64,000 nucleotides of DNA from Lachnospiraceae bacterium UBA7143. Lineage in GTDB: Bacteria; Bacillota; Clostridia; Lachnospirales; Lachnospiraceae. The stretch lies in contig DKWV01000035.1 of NCBI GenBank assembly GCA_002491905.1, positions 61,309 through 125,308 on the forward strand, in the 5' to 3' direction. Each line of letters starts with the position of its first letter. Position 1 is the stretch's first letter. The position numbers were made by a program, and so were the translations under genes. Shown here piece by piece: positions 41,669-50,005 of the stretch. The notes under the pieces are model-generated. The model ran no database searches, was not told the origin of the DNA, and saw only the letters and a program-made list of their open reading frames with translations.

Positions 41669-42211
41669 CTACTGTTCCATCTGCCTGCCCAGAAACCCTG
41701 CTGCCGACTGGATCAGCTTCTGTTCCACTTCGCCCATCTTGGATTTGTGATCCATCTCCACGAGAATCACCGAACCGATCACATCGCCCTCGCAGATGAT
41801 GGGGCTGATGGCTTCGTGGCTAAAATCATCCCCCTCCAGGCTGACCTGAATGAAATTTCTGTCTCCTTTGGTCGCCACCACGCTCTCCCTGTGGTCAATT
41901 TTTTCCTCCAGCTCCCTGCTGATGGATTTGCCCAGCAGATTCTTCATGCCGCCCGACACCGCGATAAACTGATCCCTGTCGGTGATAAGCGCGATATGGC
42001 CGGAAACCTGCGCCATACTCTCCGCGTACTGCTTGGCAAAAGTACCCATCTCACCGATGGGCGAATATTTTTTTAAAATGATCTCTCCTTCCCTGTCCGT
42101 ATATATTTCCAGCGGGTCCGCCTCCCTGATCCGCAGCGTTCTGCGGATCTCCTTGGGGATCACAATACGTCCCAGATCATCTATTCTTCTGACAATTCCT
42201 GTTGCTTTCAT
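41669..42211 (-). CDS. spoVT: stage V sporulation protein T
   Basis: A 180-residue transcription regulator of late forespore genes. The N-terminal AbrB/MazE-type DNA-binding domain is highly conserved (MKATGIVRRIDDLGRIVIPK, then RRTLRIREADPLEIYTDREG). A GAF-like domain spans residues 55-180, ending with ILVEMDHKSKMGEVEQKLI and AAGFLGRQMEQ. Length matches the B. subtilis protein. ATG 42211 has GGAGG eight bases upstream. In B. subtilis, forespore sigma G makes it; the promoter here is not assigned. Its presence confirms a spore-forming host. Confidence 0.96.
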   Translation of the reverse strand: MKATGIVRRIDDLGRIVIPKEIRRTLRIREADPLEIYTDREGEIILKKYSPIGEMGTFAKQYAESMAQVSGHIALITDRDQFIAVSGGMKNLLGKSISRELEEKIDHRESVVATKGDRNFIQVSLEGDDFSHEAISPIICEGDVIGSVILVEMDHKSKMGEVEQKLIQSAAGFLGRQMEQ

Positions 42212-42319
42212 AATATAACCTCCGTCTGTAAGTCGTAGCTTTTTTCTTTTTTCTCTGTTTTTTTACTATTATTTGTAAGGCAGGAAATTATATGCATGAA
42301 AATTTTCGATTTTGACCGG

Positions 42320-43591
42320 TCACAAATTTAAGACCGCACAGACAGAGCAGCTTTCATTTTCTATCTTATAATCTAAGTTTCCGCCATATTTCCGGCAGAC
42401 CGAAAGCAGACTGGAAATGCCGATACTTTTCTCAACAGGCAAACCTCCGGAAAGTTTCAGGTTATCCGAGCAAGTATTGTTACACAAAATAATCAGTCTG
42501 CTGTTCTGCAGCCGTATATGAATTTCAATGCTTTTGTTTTCTTTCCCGGATTCCTGACATCCATGCAGGGCATTCTCAAGCAGGTTTCCCAAAAGGGCGA
42601 TCAGGTCAATTTCCCGCACCTTCAGTTCTTTCAGCACATTGCAGCGGACTAAATAGTCAATGCCAGCTTCCCCTGCTTTGCCCGCATACACGGAAAGAAT
42701 ATTATTTACCGTCTTGTTTACGGAATATTGTCTGACCGCCGCTTCCGAAATTTCATTCCTATATTCTCCGAAATAGGCAAGGATAGCAGCAGCGTCATCC
42801 AGTTTTGCATATTCCGCAACCGTATCTATGTGGTGCCGCATATCGTGCCGAAGCCTGCGGTTGGTTTCCTCTGCCTTTTGCAGGACAGAAAGCTGGCTGG
42901 CAAGATATTCCACATTCTGCCGAATGAGGGCAGCCTCTGAGTCTCTTTTCATGTAACTGATATTGCTGAAGACGACGCCATACACCGCACGCATTACAAG
43001 ACTGATTGCTGCAAAAGACAAAATCAGGTACACCTGCTGCACGGCATGCAGTGCATTTAAAATGTTTACCGAAGCCTGCAGCAGATAAAACAACAGGGCG
43101 ATCAACGCCAGATTCCACCATCTGCCCTTATTAATGTCTGCAAGAGACTGGACCACCGACACCGCATATCTTTTATACAGCGCCAGTATCAGCAGCAGCG
43201 ACGCAGTCCGAAGCACATTCACCAAATAATACTCTGCCGGAGCGGACAACTGCGGCAAAAACAGCTCCGCCATGAGCCCCAGACTGTTATCCATGATAGT
43301 ATAAAGACCAAAATACGTCAGAAACAAAAAGCATTTCTTAGAAAAACATTCTTTTGAAACAGTACACAAAAAAAGAAACAGGCATACCGCAATCAACAGA
43401 TATGCGAGTAACGCATCTTTACCCCTTACCACATATGCATATTCGCCCATAAAGATAAAGCTGGCCATATACAGGCAGCTTAAAAGCACAAATTTTCCTT
43501 TGCCATACCTGTGTTCCAGCATATGGTAAATGACGACCACATGACATGATGCCGTGAGAAACAGCCCAGGAACATGGTATAATTCTCTCAT
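42320..43591 (-). CDS. GHKL-family sensor histidine kinase (AgrC-like)
   Basis: A 423-residue kinase. The N-terminal half holds six or so hydrophobic helices, and the kinase core follows. The phospho-accepting His lies in NRRLRHDMRHHIDTVAEY and the N box is ALLGNLLENALHGCQ; the G box region is short, as in AgrC-type kinases (SIGISSLLSVCRKYGGNLDY). Its ATG at 43591 overlaps the LytTR regulator stop by four bases. No AgrB protease or AgrD peptide gene is near, so the signal may not be an autoinducing peptide. It is the last gene of a chain with a solute-binding protein and a chemotaxis-type transducer. Confidence 0.9.
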   Translation of the reverse strand: MRELYHVPGLFLTASCHVVVIYHMLEHRYGKGKFVLLSCLYMASFIFMGEYAYVVRGKDALLAYLLIAVCLFLFLCTVSKECFSKKCFLFLTYFGLYTIMDNSLGLMAELFLPQLSAPAEYYLVNVLRTASLLLILALYKRYAVSVVQSLADINKGRWWNLALIALLFYLLQASVNILNALHAVQQVYLILSFAAISLVMRAVYGVVFSNISYMKRDSEAALIRQNVEYLASQLSVLQKAEETNRRLRHDMRHHIDTVAEYAKLDDAAAILAYFGEYRNEISEAAVRQYSVNKTVNNILSVYAGKAGEAGIDYLVRCNVLKELKVREIDLIALLGNLLENALHGCQESGKENKSIEIHIRLQNSRLIILCNNTCSDNLKLSGGLPVEKSIGISSLLSVCRKYGGNLDYKIENESCSVCAVLNL

Positions 43592-44310
43592 TTCCTTGCC
43601 TCCTTCCGGCAAAATTCCATATAGGTTTTCTGCACTTCCTCACTGCTCCTTCTTGGTATGGGTATTTTGACACCATTAAACATTTCTATACTATTTCCTA
43701 TAATTCCCCGCACAAAAATAAGATTTACGATATAGGAGGCGCCAACCCTGATAAGCTCAGGGTACTTTTGTATTTCCTCAAACATCTGTGACAGCTTCAT
43801 GCGCTGCCGGAGCTTTTCGCCGGAAGAAAGATTAAATAACAGATAATGGCTCTGCGACTCTATAAATACGATTTCACCGATACGCACACGATACACACCA
43901 TCCGCACAGGCAATGGACAGCAGATCCTGTTCTTCCGTTTTCTTTACGGCACGGTCAAGTGCCGCATTAAACTGTTCCTGTGAAAATGGCTTAAGCAGGT
44001 AATGGGTGGCATTCAGTGCAAACGCCTCTATCGCATATTCGTCGCTGGTTGTCAGGAAAATAACACTCATATCCGGGCTTTTGGCAAGCATTTCTCCTGC
44101 CACATCCATCCCGGAAACACCCGGCATACAAATATCCAGAAGGGCAACGTCATACATTTTCCCTTTTTCTACTGCGCGCATGACATCTATCGCCGTACTA
44201 TATTCGTCAATATCAAAACAGTATTCAGAGTGTGCCTTTGCATATGTGTCTAATGCCATGCGGATTACTTCCAGCTCTTTTTGTATATCATCACATATTG
44301 CTATCTGCAT
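43588..44310 (-). CDS. LytTR-family response regulator
   Basis: A 240-residue regulator. The receiver has the acidic pair in ICDDIQ, the phospho-Asp in VALLDICMPGVSGMD, and the Lys in HYLLKPFS. The C-terminal LytTR DNA-binding domain begins about residue 140 with IVFIESQSHYLLF and continues IRVGASYIVNLIFVRGI, typical of the AgrA-like branch. ATG 44310 is the family start (MQIAICDD). It is 80 bases after the transducer gene and overlaps the kinase by four bases. Target genes are not evident. Confidence 0.92.
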   Translation of the reverse strand: MQIAICDDIQKELEVIRMALDTYAKAHSEYCFDIDEYSTAIDVMRAVEKGKMYDVALLDICMPGVSGMDVAGEMLAKSPDMSVIFLTTSDEYAIEAFALNATHYLLKPFSQEQFNAALDRAVKKTEEQDLLSIACADGVYRVRIGEIVFIESQSHYLLFNLSSGEKLRQRMKLSQMFEEIQKYPELIRVGASYIVNLIFVRGIIGNSIEMFNGVKIPIPRRSSEEVQKTYMEFCRKEARK

Positions 44311-44389
44311 CCAATCCCTTGCCTTCCATGCCATCTCCCGCTATTTTATGAGACAAACCTGAATTATCAGCTTTTCTTCTTCAAATCTG

Positions 44390-46066
44390 TCACAGCCGGA
44401 ATCTTGAAGTAATGTCTGACAACTGCCGGGCGGATACCTTTCCATTTGATGTCTTGTCAAAAGCCTCCGCCGTAAGCCCGACCACATCTGTCGTCTTCTG
44501 GGCAATGTCGGAAATTCCCATCGTACAGTCGCTGATATTGCTGTTGACTTCCGACATGGCGCCCGCAATCTCATCAATGAAACGCTTCAGCTCCATAACC
44601 TCCGCGTTTGCCTGGTTCATAAACTCCTCTATCGACCTGGTTGCCCCGCTGTATTCATCACTGGACTGCATAAACTCATCATAGTCATTCATCACCTTGT
44701 GCTCAAGAAAATTCAGGGCATCCAAAAGACACCCTCTCAATGTCTCCACAGATGAATTGACATCATCCACAATCGCCACAATATTGGCTCCGGTCTGGGT
44801 GGACTGGGTCGCCAGAGACGCTATCTCGCCTGCCACAACACCAAATCCTTTCCCTTCTTCTCCTGCCCTTGCCGCTTCAATCGAAGCATTCAAAGAAAGC
44901 AGATTGGTCCGATACGCAATACTTTGAATGGCCTTGGCAAGCTCATTGATCTGAGCCGCCTTCTGCGCTTTTACAATCGCTTCCTGCGAGGTTTTCTGTA
45001 TTTTCTCGTATACCTGCAAAGTCTCCTCCCGGGAAGCGCTCGTTTTCTCATGGATCGCTGTGCTCTTCCTTCGCGCATCCGCTGTAAGCTGCGTTCCGGC
45101 ATTGATATGCCCGGCAACGGCAGCCGCATTTCGGTTTATATTTTCAACATGGGCCGTGACGGATTGCATGGACGCAGAGGTCTTCTCCATAGTCGCTGCC
45201 ATCTTCCGGTTAATGGCTGAATTATTGTTAGAAGCCTGATTCACCCCTTCCGATATCTCATACAGCGAATCCGAGTCCTTTACCAGTTTTTCCGAAATAT
45301 CGTTGAGCTCCGAAACAATCCCCCCCAGCTGTTCCTTCATATGAATGACTGCATTTCCCATTGTACCCACCTCGTCATGCGTTGCTGGAATGACAATGCC
45401 GCTTTGCATGTTCAGTTCAGAAATGTCGTTGATCACTGCAGTCAATGCTGCAATGGGCCGCGTAATCATCCTCGTAACCGCCATGCCGATGCCAAGAGCC
45501 GCCAAAAGCAGCACCAGCCCGATCACGGCACATATCGCAGATATGGTATTGACCGGTTTCATGACATCCGCTTTATCCGCCTGGACAAAAATGACCCAGT
45601 CATTAACCGTACACATGAAGGCAATGTAGACCTCCCGGCCATCTACCGTACATTCCCTGACGTCCGCCGTTGTAATCATGCCTGTCTGCAGGGTATCAAG
45701 AACTCTTTGGATCACTGCATTTCCCGCAATCTGCTGCCCCAGCATATCCGCATTGTCATGATATAAAAACTTTCCCTGCGTATCTACCAGATAAACCCTG
45801 CTCGACTTCATGGTATTAATTCCCACCGTATTCAAAATATAGTCGAGCCTCCCAAGCCCCACTTCCATGTTGCCTCTCTCGGTATCGCTGTAAAAACATT
45901 CATACAGGGTGTCCGAGGCATGAACGCAGGTGTCATATAAGTAACTTTCACATAACTCCGTAATATTCTTTTTATTGACCATATAAGAAACAGTTAATAT
46001 TCCTGCAATCAAACTAATGGAAGTGGCTATGATCAGCAACGCAATTTTACCGCGTATGGATTTCAT
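44390..46066 (-). CDS. methyl-accepting chemotaxis protein
   Basis: A 558-residue transmembrane transducer. Membrane helices at about residues 8-28 and 178-200 flank an extracellular sensor of about 150 residues (CHASE/Cache-like, LVDTQGKFLYHDN). HAMP follows (ITRPIAALTAVIND). The signalling hairpin contains RTNLLSLNASIEAARAGEEG, then KGFGVVAGEIASLA, close to the standard CheA/CheW-binding tip. Its start overlaps the solute-binding gene by four bases (ATGA), so the binding protein is probably a ligand presenter for it. A CheA or CheW gene is not in the window. Confidence 0.92.
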   Translation of the reverse strand: MKSIRGKIALLIIATSISLIAGILTVSYMVNKKNITELCESYLYDTCVHASDTLYECFYSDTERGNMEVGLGRLDYILNTVGINTMKSSRVYLVDTQGKFLYHDNADMLGQQIAGNAVIQRVLDTLQTGMITTADVRECTVDGREVYIAFMCTVNDWVIFVQADKADVMKPVNTISAICAVIGLVLLLAALGIGMAVTRMITRPIAALTAVINDISELNMQSGIVIPATHDEVGTMGNAVIHMKEQLGGIVSELNDISEKLVKDSDSLYEISEGVNQASNNNSAINRKMAATMEKTSASMQSVTAHVENINRNAAAVAGHINAGTQLTADARRKSTAIHEKTSASREETLQVYEKIQKTSQEAIVKAQKAAQINELAKAIQSIAYRTNLLSLNASIEAARAGEEGKGFGVVAGEIASLATQSTQTGANIVAIVDDVNSSVETLRGCLLDALNFLEHKVMNDYDEFMQSSDEYSGATRSIEEFMNQANAEVMELKRFIDEIAGAMSEVNSNISDCTMGISDIAQKTTDVVGLTAEAFDKTSNGKVSARQLSDITSRFRL

Positions 46067-47409
46067 TTGTTCTCCTTTCCCTCTTCAAGCGTCAACGCTT
46101 TTTCGGATGCCCATGTTTTTTTCACAGATTCCACTACCTGGTCCCATGTTTTTTCCCCTTTGCTGTACGCATAGAGCGAATTGCCAAGTTCTACCTTAAA
46201 ACGTTGGCTTGGAAATGCTGTAAAGTCCCAGTTCACCGTTTTCTTAGAGGAATCAGACATATAGGAGACTACCTGCCTTGCCAGGGGATCATTGGGGCTT
46301 TCCTCATAGGCAAAGGTGTTGAACGGGGAAATAAAGCCCAGAGAATCCGTGACATATTTCTTGCCAGTCTCAGAGCCATACAACCATTCCAGGAAAGCAA
46401 TGGAAGCCTGCTGGTCCGCCTCACTGGCAATGCTGTTCACGCAGATATAACTTTCCGTGCCAATGCACAGTCCCTGTTCCTCCTCACCGTTTACACCTGT
46501 ATAAATCGGCAGGAATTTCACATCCTGCTCTTTTACCTGATTGCCGTCAATTCCGGAAATCTGATTCCAGGCCCAGTTGCCGTTCTGCACCATTGCCGCT
46601 TTCCCCGTCGCAAACTCCTTCATGGAATCATCCACCGTCTTGGAGCCCAGTTCCTCTCGGGCGGCGCAGGAATTATTTATGTACAGATCAAAAATATTTT
46701 TAAAGTTCTCTTCATAACTAAAATCGAGTTCCGCCTCGTCCATAACCCCCTTTTGAGAAAATTCATAATAGACAGGCAGGTTCGGCAAATGTGTATGCCA
46801 TCGCCAGTCCTCCCCTTCGCTGAAAGAAGTGGAGGCAAATACTCCTTCAATGCCAAGTTCCTCCGTATGCTGGGACATGTCTTCCACCAGTGCCTTAAGC
46901 TTGTCAAAATTGTTGACTTCATCCATGCTCCCAAAATCCGTCTTCCTGGAGGACAGTGAAAAATATTTCTGCATGATGCCATCATTGTATATGATGCCAT
47001 ACCCTTCCACCACATACGGAATCCCGTAGACGCCATCTCCATTCCTGACCGCCATGTCCGGTTCCATCAACCAGGAATAGAGCTGGGTACCGCTCAAATC
47101 CCTGCAGTAATTCTTCCATTTCTCATAGTCCACCGGGCCATTGATCTGGAACAGCGTTGGAGGGTTTCGCTTTGCAATCTCGGATTTCAGGGTCTGCTCA
47201 TAACTGCCGCTTGCAGCCGTCAATATCCTTACTTCTATACCTGTCTCAGCCTCGTAAGCCCTGGCAATTTCCTTCCAGCTGTCCGCTGATTCCGGCTTGT
47301 AATTCAAGTAATATATCCTGGCCTTCTCCTCTTTTTGCCCGCATCCGGCAAGCATCCCCAAAACCAGGCAGAAAAGCAGTACAAATACAACCAAAAATTT
47401 CCGTTTCAT
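46063..47409 (-). CDS. family 1 extracellular solute-binding lipoprotein
   Basis: A 448-residue lipoprotein with a short signal and lipobox LGMLAGC (Cys23). The fold is that of ABC sugar-binding proteins: ARAYEAETGIEVRILTAASG early, then YGIPYVVEGYGIIYNDGIM as the hinge-proximal block, and MVQNGNWAWNQISGIDGNQV. No ABC permease or ATPase is adjacent, which is unusual; instead the gene is translationally coupled to a chemotaxis-type transducer and followed by a two-component pair. It may therefore act as a receptor rather than a transporter part. The start is ATG 47409 by signal-peptide shape; ATG 47421 is possible. Confidence 0.88.
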   Translation of the reverse strand: MKRKFLVVFVLLFCLVLGMLAGCGQKEEKARIYYLNYKPESADSWKEIARAYEAETGIEVRILTAASGSYEQTLKSEIAKRNPPTLFQINGPVDYEKWKNYCRDLSGTQLYSWLMEPDMAVRNGDGVYGIPYVVEGYGIIYNDGIMQKYFSLSSRKTDFGSMDEVNNFDKLKALVEDMSQHTEELGIEGVFASTSFSEGEDWRWHTHLPNLPVYYEFSQKGVMDEAELDFSYEENFKNIFDLYINNSCAAREELGSKTVDDSMKEFATGKAAMVQNGNWAWNQISGIDGNQVKEQDVKFLPIYTGVNGEEEQGLCIGTESYICVNSIASEADQQASIAFLEWLYGSETGKKYVTDSLGFISPFNTFAYEESPNDPLARQVVSYMSDSSKKTVNWDFTAFPSQRFKVELGNSLYAYSKGEKTWDQVVESVKKTWASEKALTLEEGKENK

Positions 47410-47776
47410 CTCTAATCTCATCTCCTCTTTTTTTCATTATCGCATACCGCTATCCTCAGCTCAGCTGAACATGCAGTCCATCAATATATAAATATAAAAA
47501 CTAAAAGGGTTTATAAGACAGTAAGACAGCCACCAATTAATTAAAACAACTACCATATTATATATGAAATGCGCTATTTTTTTATTGAAACGGTATAGAT
47601 TGTACTTTTTTCGGCATACTTTGCATGCATCGGTTTACATAATTCATGTCATGCCAATTAAATCAAAACAGAATCAGGAAATAAAAGCCGTATACAGGAT
47701 GCTTTTCCGCACAAAATATGATATACTCTCTTTATCAATACAGCTACGAAAAACACAGAAACGGAGGCATGAAACT
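47410..47776. other. AT-rich divergent intergenic region
   Basis: 367 bases between the solute-binding gene (leftward) and carbonic anhydrase (rightward), without a credible ORF. An extended -10, TGATATACT (47719-47727), is the likely start for carbonic anhydrase. No clear promoter for the leftward operon was seen. Confidence 0.45.
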
Positions 47777-48340
47777 ATGGCACATCAAAATCTACCTGCG
47801 GCAGAAGCACTGTCAAAATTAAAGGCCGGAAACGAGCGTTATCTGACCGTTTCCAGCAATCCGGGAGACATATCTCCACAGATCAGGCAGAAGACCTGTG
47901 ACGAGGGACAGACCCCCTACGCAATCGTTATCACCTGTTCCGATTCCAGAGTCATTCCGGAGAGCATTTTTACGGCGGGCATCGGCGAACTGTTCACTAT
48001 CCGCGTAGCCGGAAACGTGATGGATCACCACCAGCTCGGAAGCGTGGAATACGCTGCCGACCATCTCGGCACGAATCTGGTAGTCGTTCTGGGGCACACC
48101 CACTGCGGCGCGGTGGGGGCCGCTGTGAGCAGCGATCCCGGCGGATTCATTAAATACATAACTGATGAGATCAAAAAGGCTATCGGCGATGAAAAAGACG
48201 AGTTGAAAGCCAGCCGCTTAAATGTGGAGAGAAGTGTTTCCATCATCAGAGAGCAGCTTAAGCTTACGGACTCTTCCGACCTGAAAGTGTGTGGCGCAAT
48301 TTATCATATTGACAGCGGCAAAGTAGAATTTATGGACTAA
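47777..48340 (+). CDS. beta-class carbonic anhydrase
   Basis: A 187-residue zinc enzyme interconverting carbon dioxide and bicarbonate in the cytoplasm. The zinc ligands are seen in ITCSDSRVIPE (Cys, with the Asp-Arg dyad) and VLGHTHCGAVGA (His and Cys). The core FTIRVAGNVMDHHQLGSVEY is typical. ATG 47777 has GGAGG nine bases upstream; the open frame extends far upstream without family residues. It stands alone between the transducer operon and the TetR/ferredoxin pair, transcribed in the opposite direction. Confidence 0.94.
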   Translation: MAHQNLPAAEALSKLKAGNERYLTVSSNPGDISPQIRQKTCDEGQTPYAIVITCSDSRVIPESIFTAGIGELFTIRVAGNVMDHHQLGSVEYAADHLGTNLVVVLGHTHCGAVGAAVSSDPGGFIKYITDEIKKAIGDEKDELKASRLNVERSVSIIREQLKLTDSSDLKVCGAIYHIDSGKVEFMD

Positions 48341-48358
48341 ACGGAATATATAAGGAAA

Positions 48359-48390
48359 GCGGCAGCCGTCCTACACCAAACGACTGCCGC
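48359..48390. terminator. bidirectional terminator hairpin
   Basis: GCGGCAG (48359-48365) and CTGCCGC (48384-48390) with an 18-base loop between the convergent ends of carbonic anhydrase and the TetR gene. Forward, a T-rich tail (CACTTTTA) follows shortly. Confidence 0.6.
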
Positions 48391-48398
48391 CGTCACTT

Positions 48399-49040
48399 TT
48401 ACCCTCCTGTCTCCCTTGCGATCGAGCGATACAGCATATGAAATCCATACTCCAAAAACTGCATTTTTGATAATCCCATTGCGCTTTGAATATATTCTTC
48501 CTTGTTCGCGGCAAGCTGAATGATGCCGGAAAGCATACCCCAAAAATTAAATATTACAGGCATAATCTCCAGATCATCGCGCAGATCCCCGCTTCCCATG
48601 CCGTCTAGCAGAAACTCTTTTATTTTTTCGTTAATTTCTTCCCCGACCTGATAGGTTTCCTTTTCTTCCGGCAGACAATCCTGCTTTTCAAAGTCAATAT
48701 TAATCTTATCTAACACCATTTTGAAGTAGAACGGAAATTCCTCCCGGTACCGCACCAGTCCGTCGCAGATCGCATTGTATCTTGCTTTTGCCGTATCCTG
48801 TCTGTTGAGCGCGGCGTCGATATATCCGTAAAGCTTTTTCATGCTTTCCAACACCAGAATACCAACAATTTCTTCCTTGTTCTCAAAATACACATACAAA
48901 GTCGCCTTGCTGTAACCGGCCTCTTTCGCTATGTCGTCCATAGAGGTCGCGGCAATTCCTTTTTTCATAAACAAAGCTGACGCGGCAGCCGCTATCGTTT
49001 CACGATGCACGCTTCTGGGTTCTTTCTTTCTCCGTCCCAT
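48399..49040 (-). CDS. TetR-family transcriptional regulator
   Basis: A 213-residue repressor. The N-terminal DNA-binding domain reads SALFMKKGIAATSMDDIAKE then AGYSKATLYVYFENKEEIV, a clear TetR helix-turn-helix. The C-terminal helical domain, which usually binds a ligand, is not assigned. It is 24 bases downstream of the flavodoxin/ferredoxin gene and probably cotranscribed with it; the inverted repeat at 49870-49892 overlapping their promoter is the likely operator. ATG 49040 has GGAGG eight bases upstream. Confidence 0.93.
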   Translation of the reverse strand: MGRRKKEPRSVHRETIAAAASALFMKKGIAATSMDDIAKEAGYSKATLYVYFENKEEIVGILVLESMKKLYGYIDAALNRQDTAKARYNAICDGLVRYREEFPFYFKMVLDKINIDFEKQDCLPEEKETYQVGEEINEKIKEFLLDGMGSGDLRDDLEIMPVIFNFWGMLSGIIQLAANKEEYIQSAMGLSKMQFLEYGFHMLYRSIARETGG

Positions 49041-49064
49041 ATCGTTCTCCTCCCGATTATTCTC

Positions 49065-49829
49065 TTATTGGCTCCCATATTTGTCATACCGGCACTGCTC
49101 CACAATTTTATCCCCCAAAAGCGTAATGGCCTGTGCCGGACATGCGCTGATACAGCGATAACACATGGTACAACAGTTTCCCGCCTCCGCCCTGTTGTTC
49201 TTTAAAGAAAGATTTCCCATCGGACATAAGCGGGCGCACTGCCCGCATCCCGTACATGCATCACTGATCTTGATCTGATCAGAGTAGTTCTTTGTCTTTC
49301 CGTAAAACCAGAGCCGCTGACAGAGCAGACCCGCTACATGATCATAAAAATGCAGACCGTTCTTCGGAAATCTGCCCTGTCTGATTTTCTCCGCACATAT
49401 TTCCATTTTTCTGTCCGCCGCTCTGATGATCTTCCGATTTTTTTCAAGAGGTCTTTTCAACAGCTTCACATCACAGACCGAATCCGGCATAAGAATATGC
49501 AGACCGCCGACAACCTCTGCTCCATATTTTTTTAACAGACGCGCCGAGCAGCCCGCGCCATCTCCGCTAAACAATCCCATAGTCGCAACGCAGAATACTT
49601 TTTTATCTTTCCAGAGGGCCGCATTCGTTTTGATAAAATCCCTCACAATAACAGGCACATTGGAATATTGCACCGGATATGCCAGAATAACAAAATCCTG
49701 CTTTGCTATCTTCTCCACAGTTTCTTTTTCCTCCATCGGGAGGGTCTGCGCTGTTTCGTCCAACAGATGCACCAGCTTTTCCGTGCAATGCTTTGTATTT
49801 CCTGTTCCGCTAAAATAAATTCCTATCAT
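49065..49829 (-). CDS. EFR1-type flavodoxin-ferredoxin fusion
   Basis: A 254-residue redox protein. The N-terminal flavodoxin-like domain starts IGIYFSGTGNTKHCTEKLV, with the phosphate loop SGTGNT, and has FVILAYPVQYSN. The C-terminus carries two 4Fe-4S motifs: CTGCGQCARLCPMGN near residue 200 and CTMCYRCISACPAQA near 228. These proteins shuttle electrons in anaerobes, but the partner enzyme is unknown. The first residues of the open frame before ATG 49829 are not family-like. Its promoter has a perfect -35 and -10 and a dyad on top of it, so it is probably repressed by the downstream TetR protein. Confidence 0.9.
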   Translation of the reverse strand: MIGIYFSGTGNTKHCTEKLVHLLDETAQTLPMEEKETVEKIAKQDFVILAYPVQYSNVPVIVRDFIKTNAALWKDKKVFCVATMGLFSGDGAGCSARLLKKYGAEVVGGLHILMPDSVCDVKLLKRPLEKNRKIIRAADRKMEICAEKIRQGRFPKNGLHFYDHVAGLLCQRLWFYGKTKNYSDQIKISDACTGCGQCARLCPMGNLSLKNNRAEAGNCCTMCYRCISACPAQAITLLGDKIVEQCRYDKYGSQ

Positions 49830-49869
49830 CGGTCTTCTATTCCTTTCCGTGAAAAAGTATACCATTCAT

Positions 49870-49892
49870 TAATTAAACTTACGGTTTAATTA
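49870..49892 (-). promoter_or_regulatory. likely TetR operator over the ferredoxin promoter
   Basis: Perfect 9-bp arms TAATTAAAC and GTTTAATTA with spacer TTACG. It overlaps the -10 box and the transcription start of the ferredoxin-TetR operon. Confidence 0.7.
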
Positions 49893-49917
49893 TACCAATA
49901 AGAAATTTATCTGTCAA
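49889..49917 (-). promoter_or_regulatory. consensus promoter of the ferredoxin-TetR operon
   Basis: TTGACA (49912-49917), 17-base spacer, TATAAT (49889-49894), both hexamers perfect. The strength of the promoter suits a gene kept off by a repressor. Confidence 0.85.
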
Positions 49918-50005
49918 TTATATTTTTTGATCGTCCTTTTCATAATCGTATCGCAGCAATCAAAAAAACAGTACAGCCCGTTTGATTCGGACTATACTGT
50001 CTTAA

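Noticed and set aside
42320..44310. Agr-type quorum-sensing locus
   Set aside because: Kinase and regulator resemble AgrC/AgrA, but no AgrB protease or AgrD propeptide was found near either pair.
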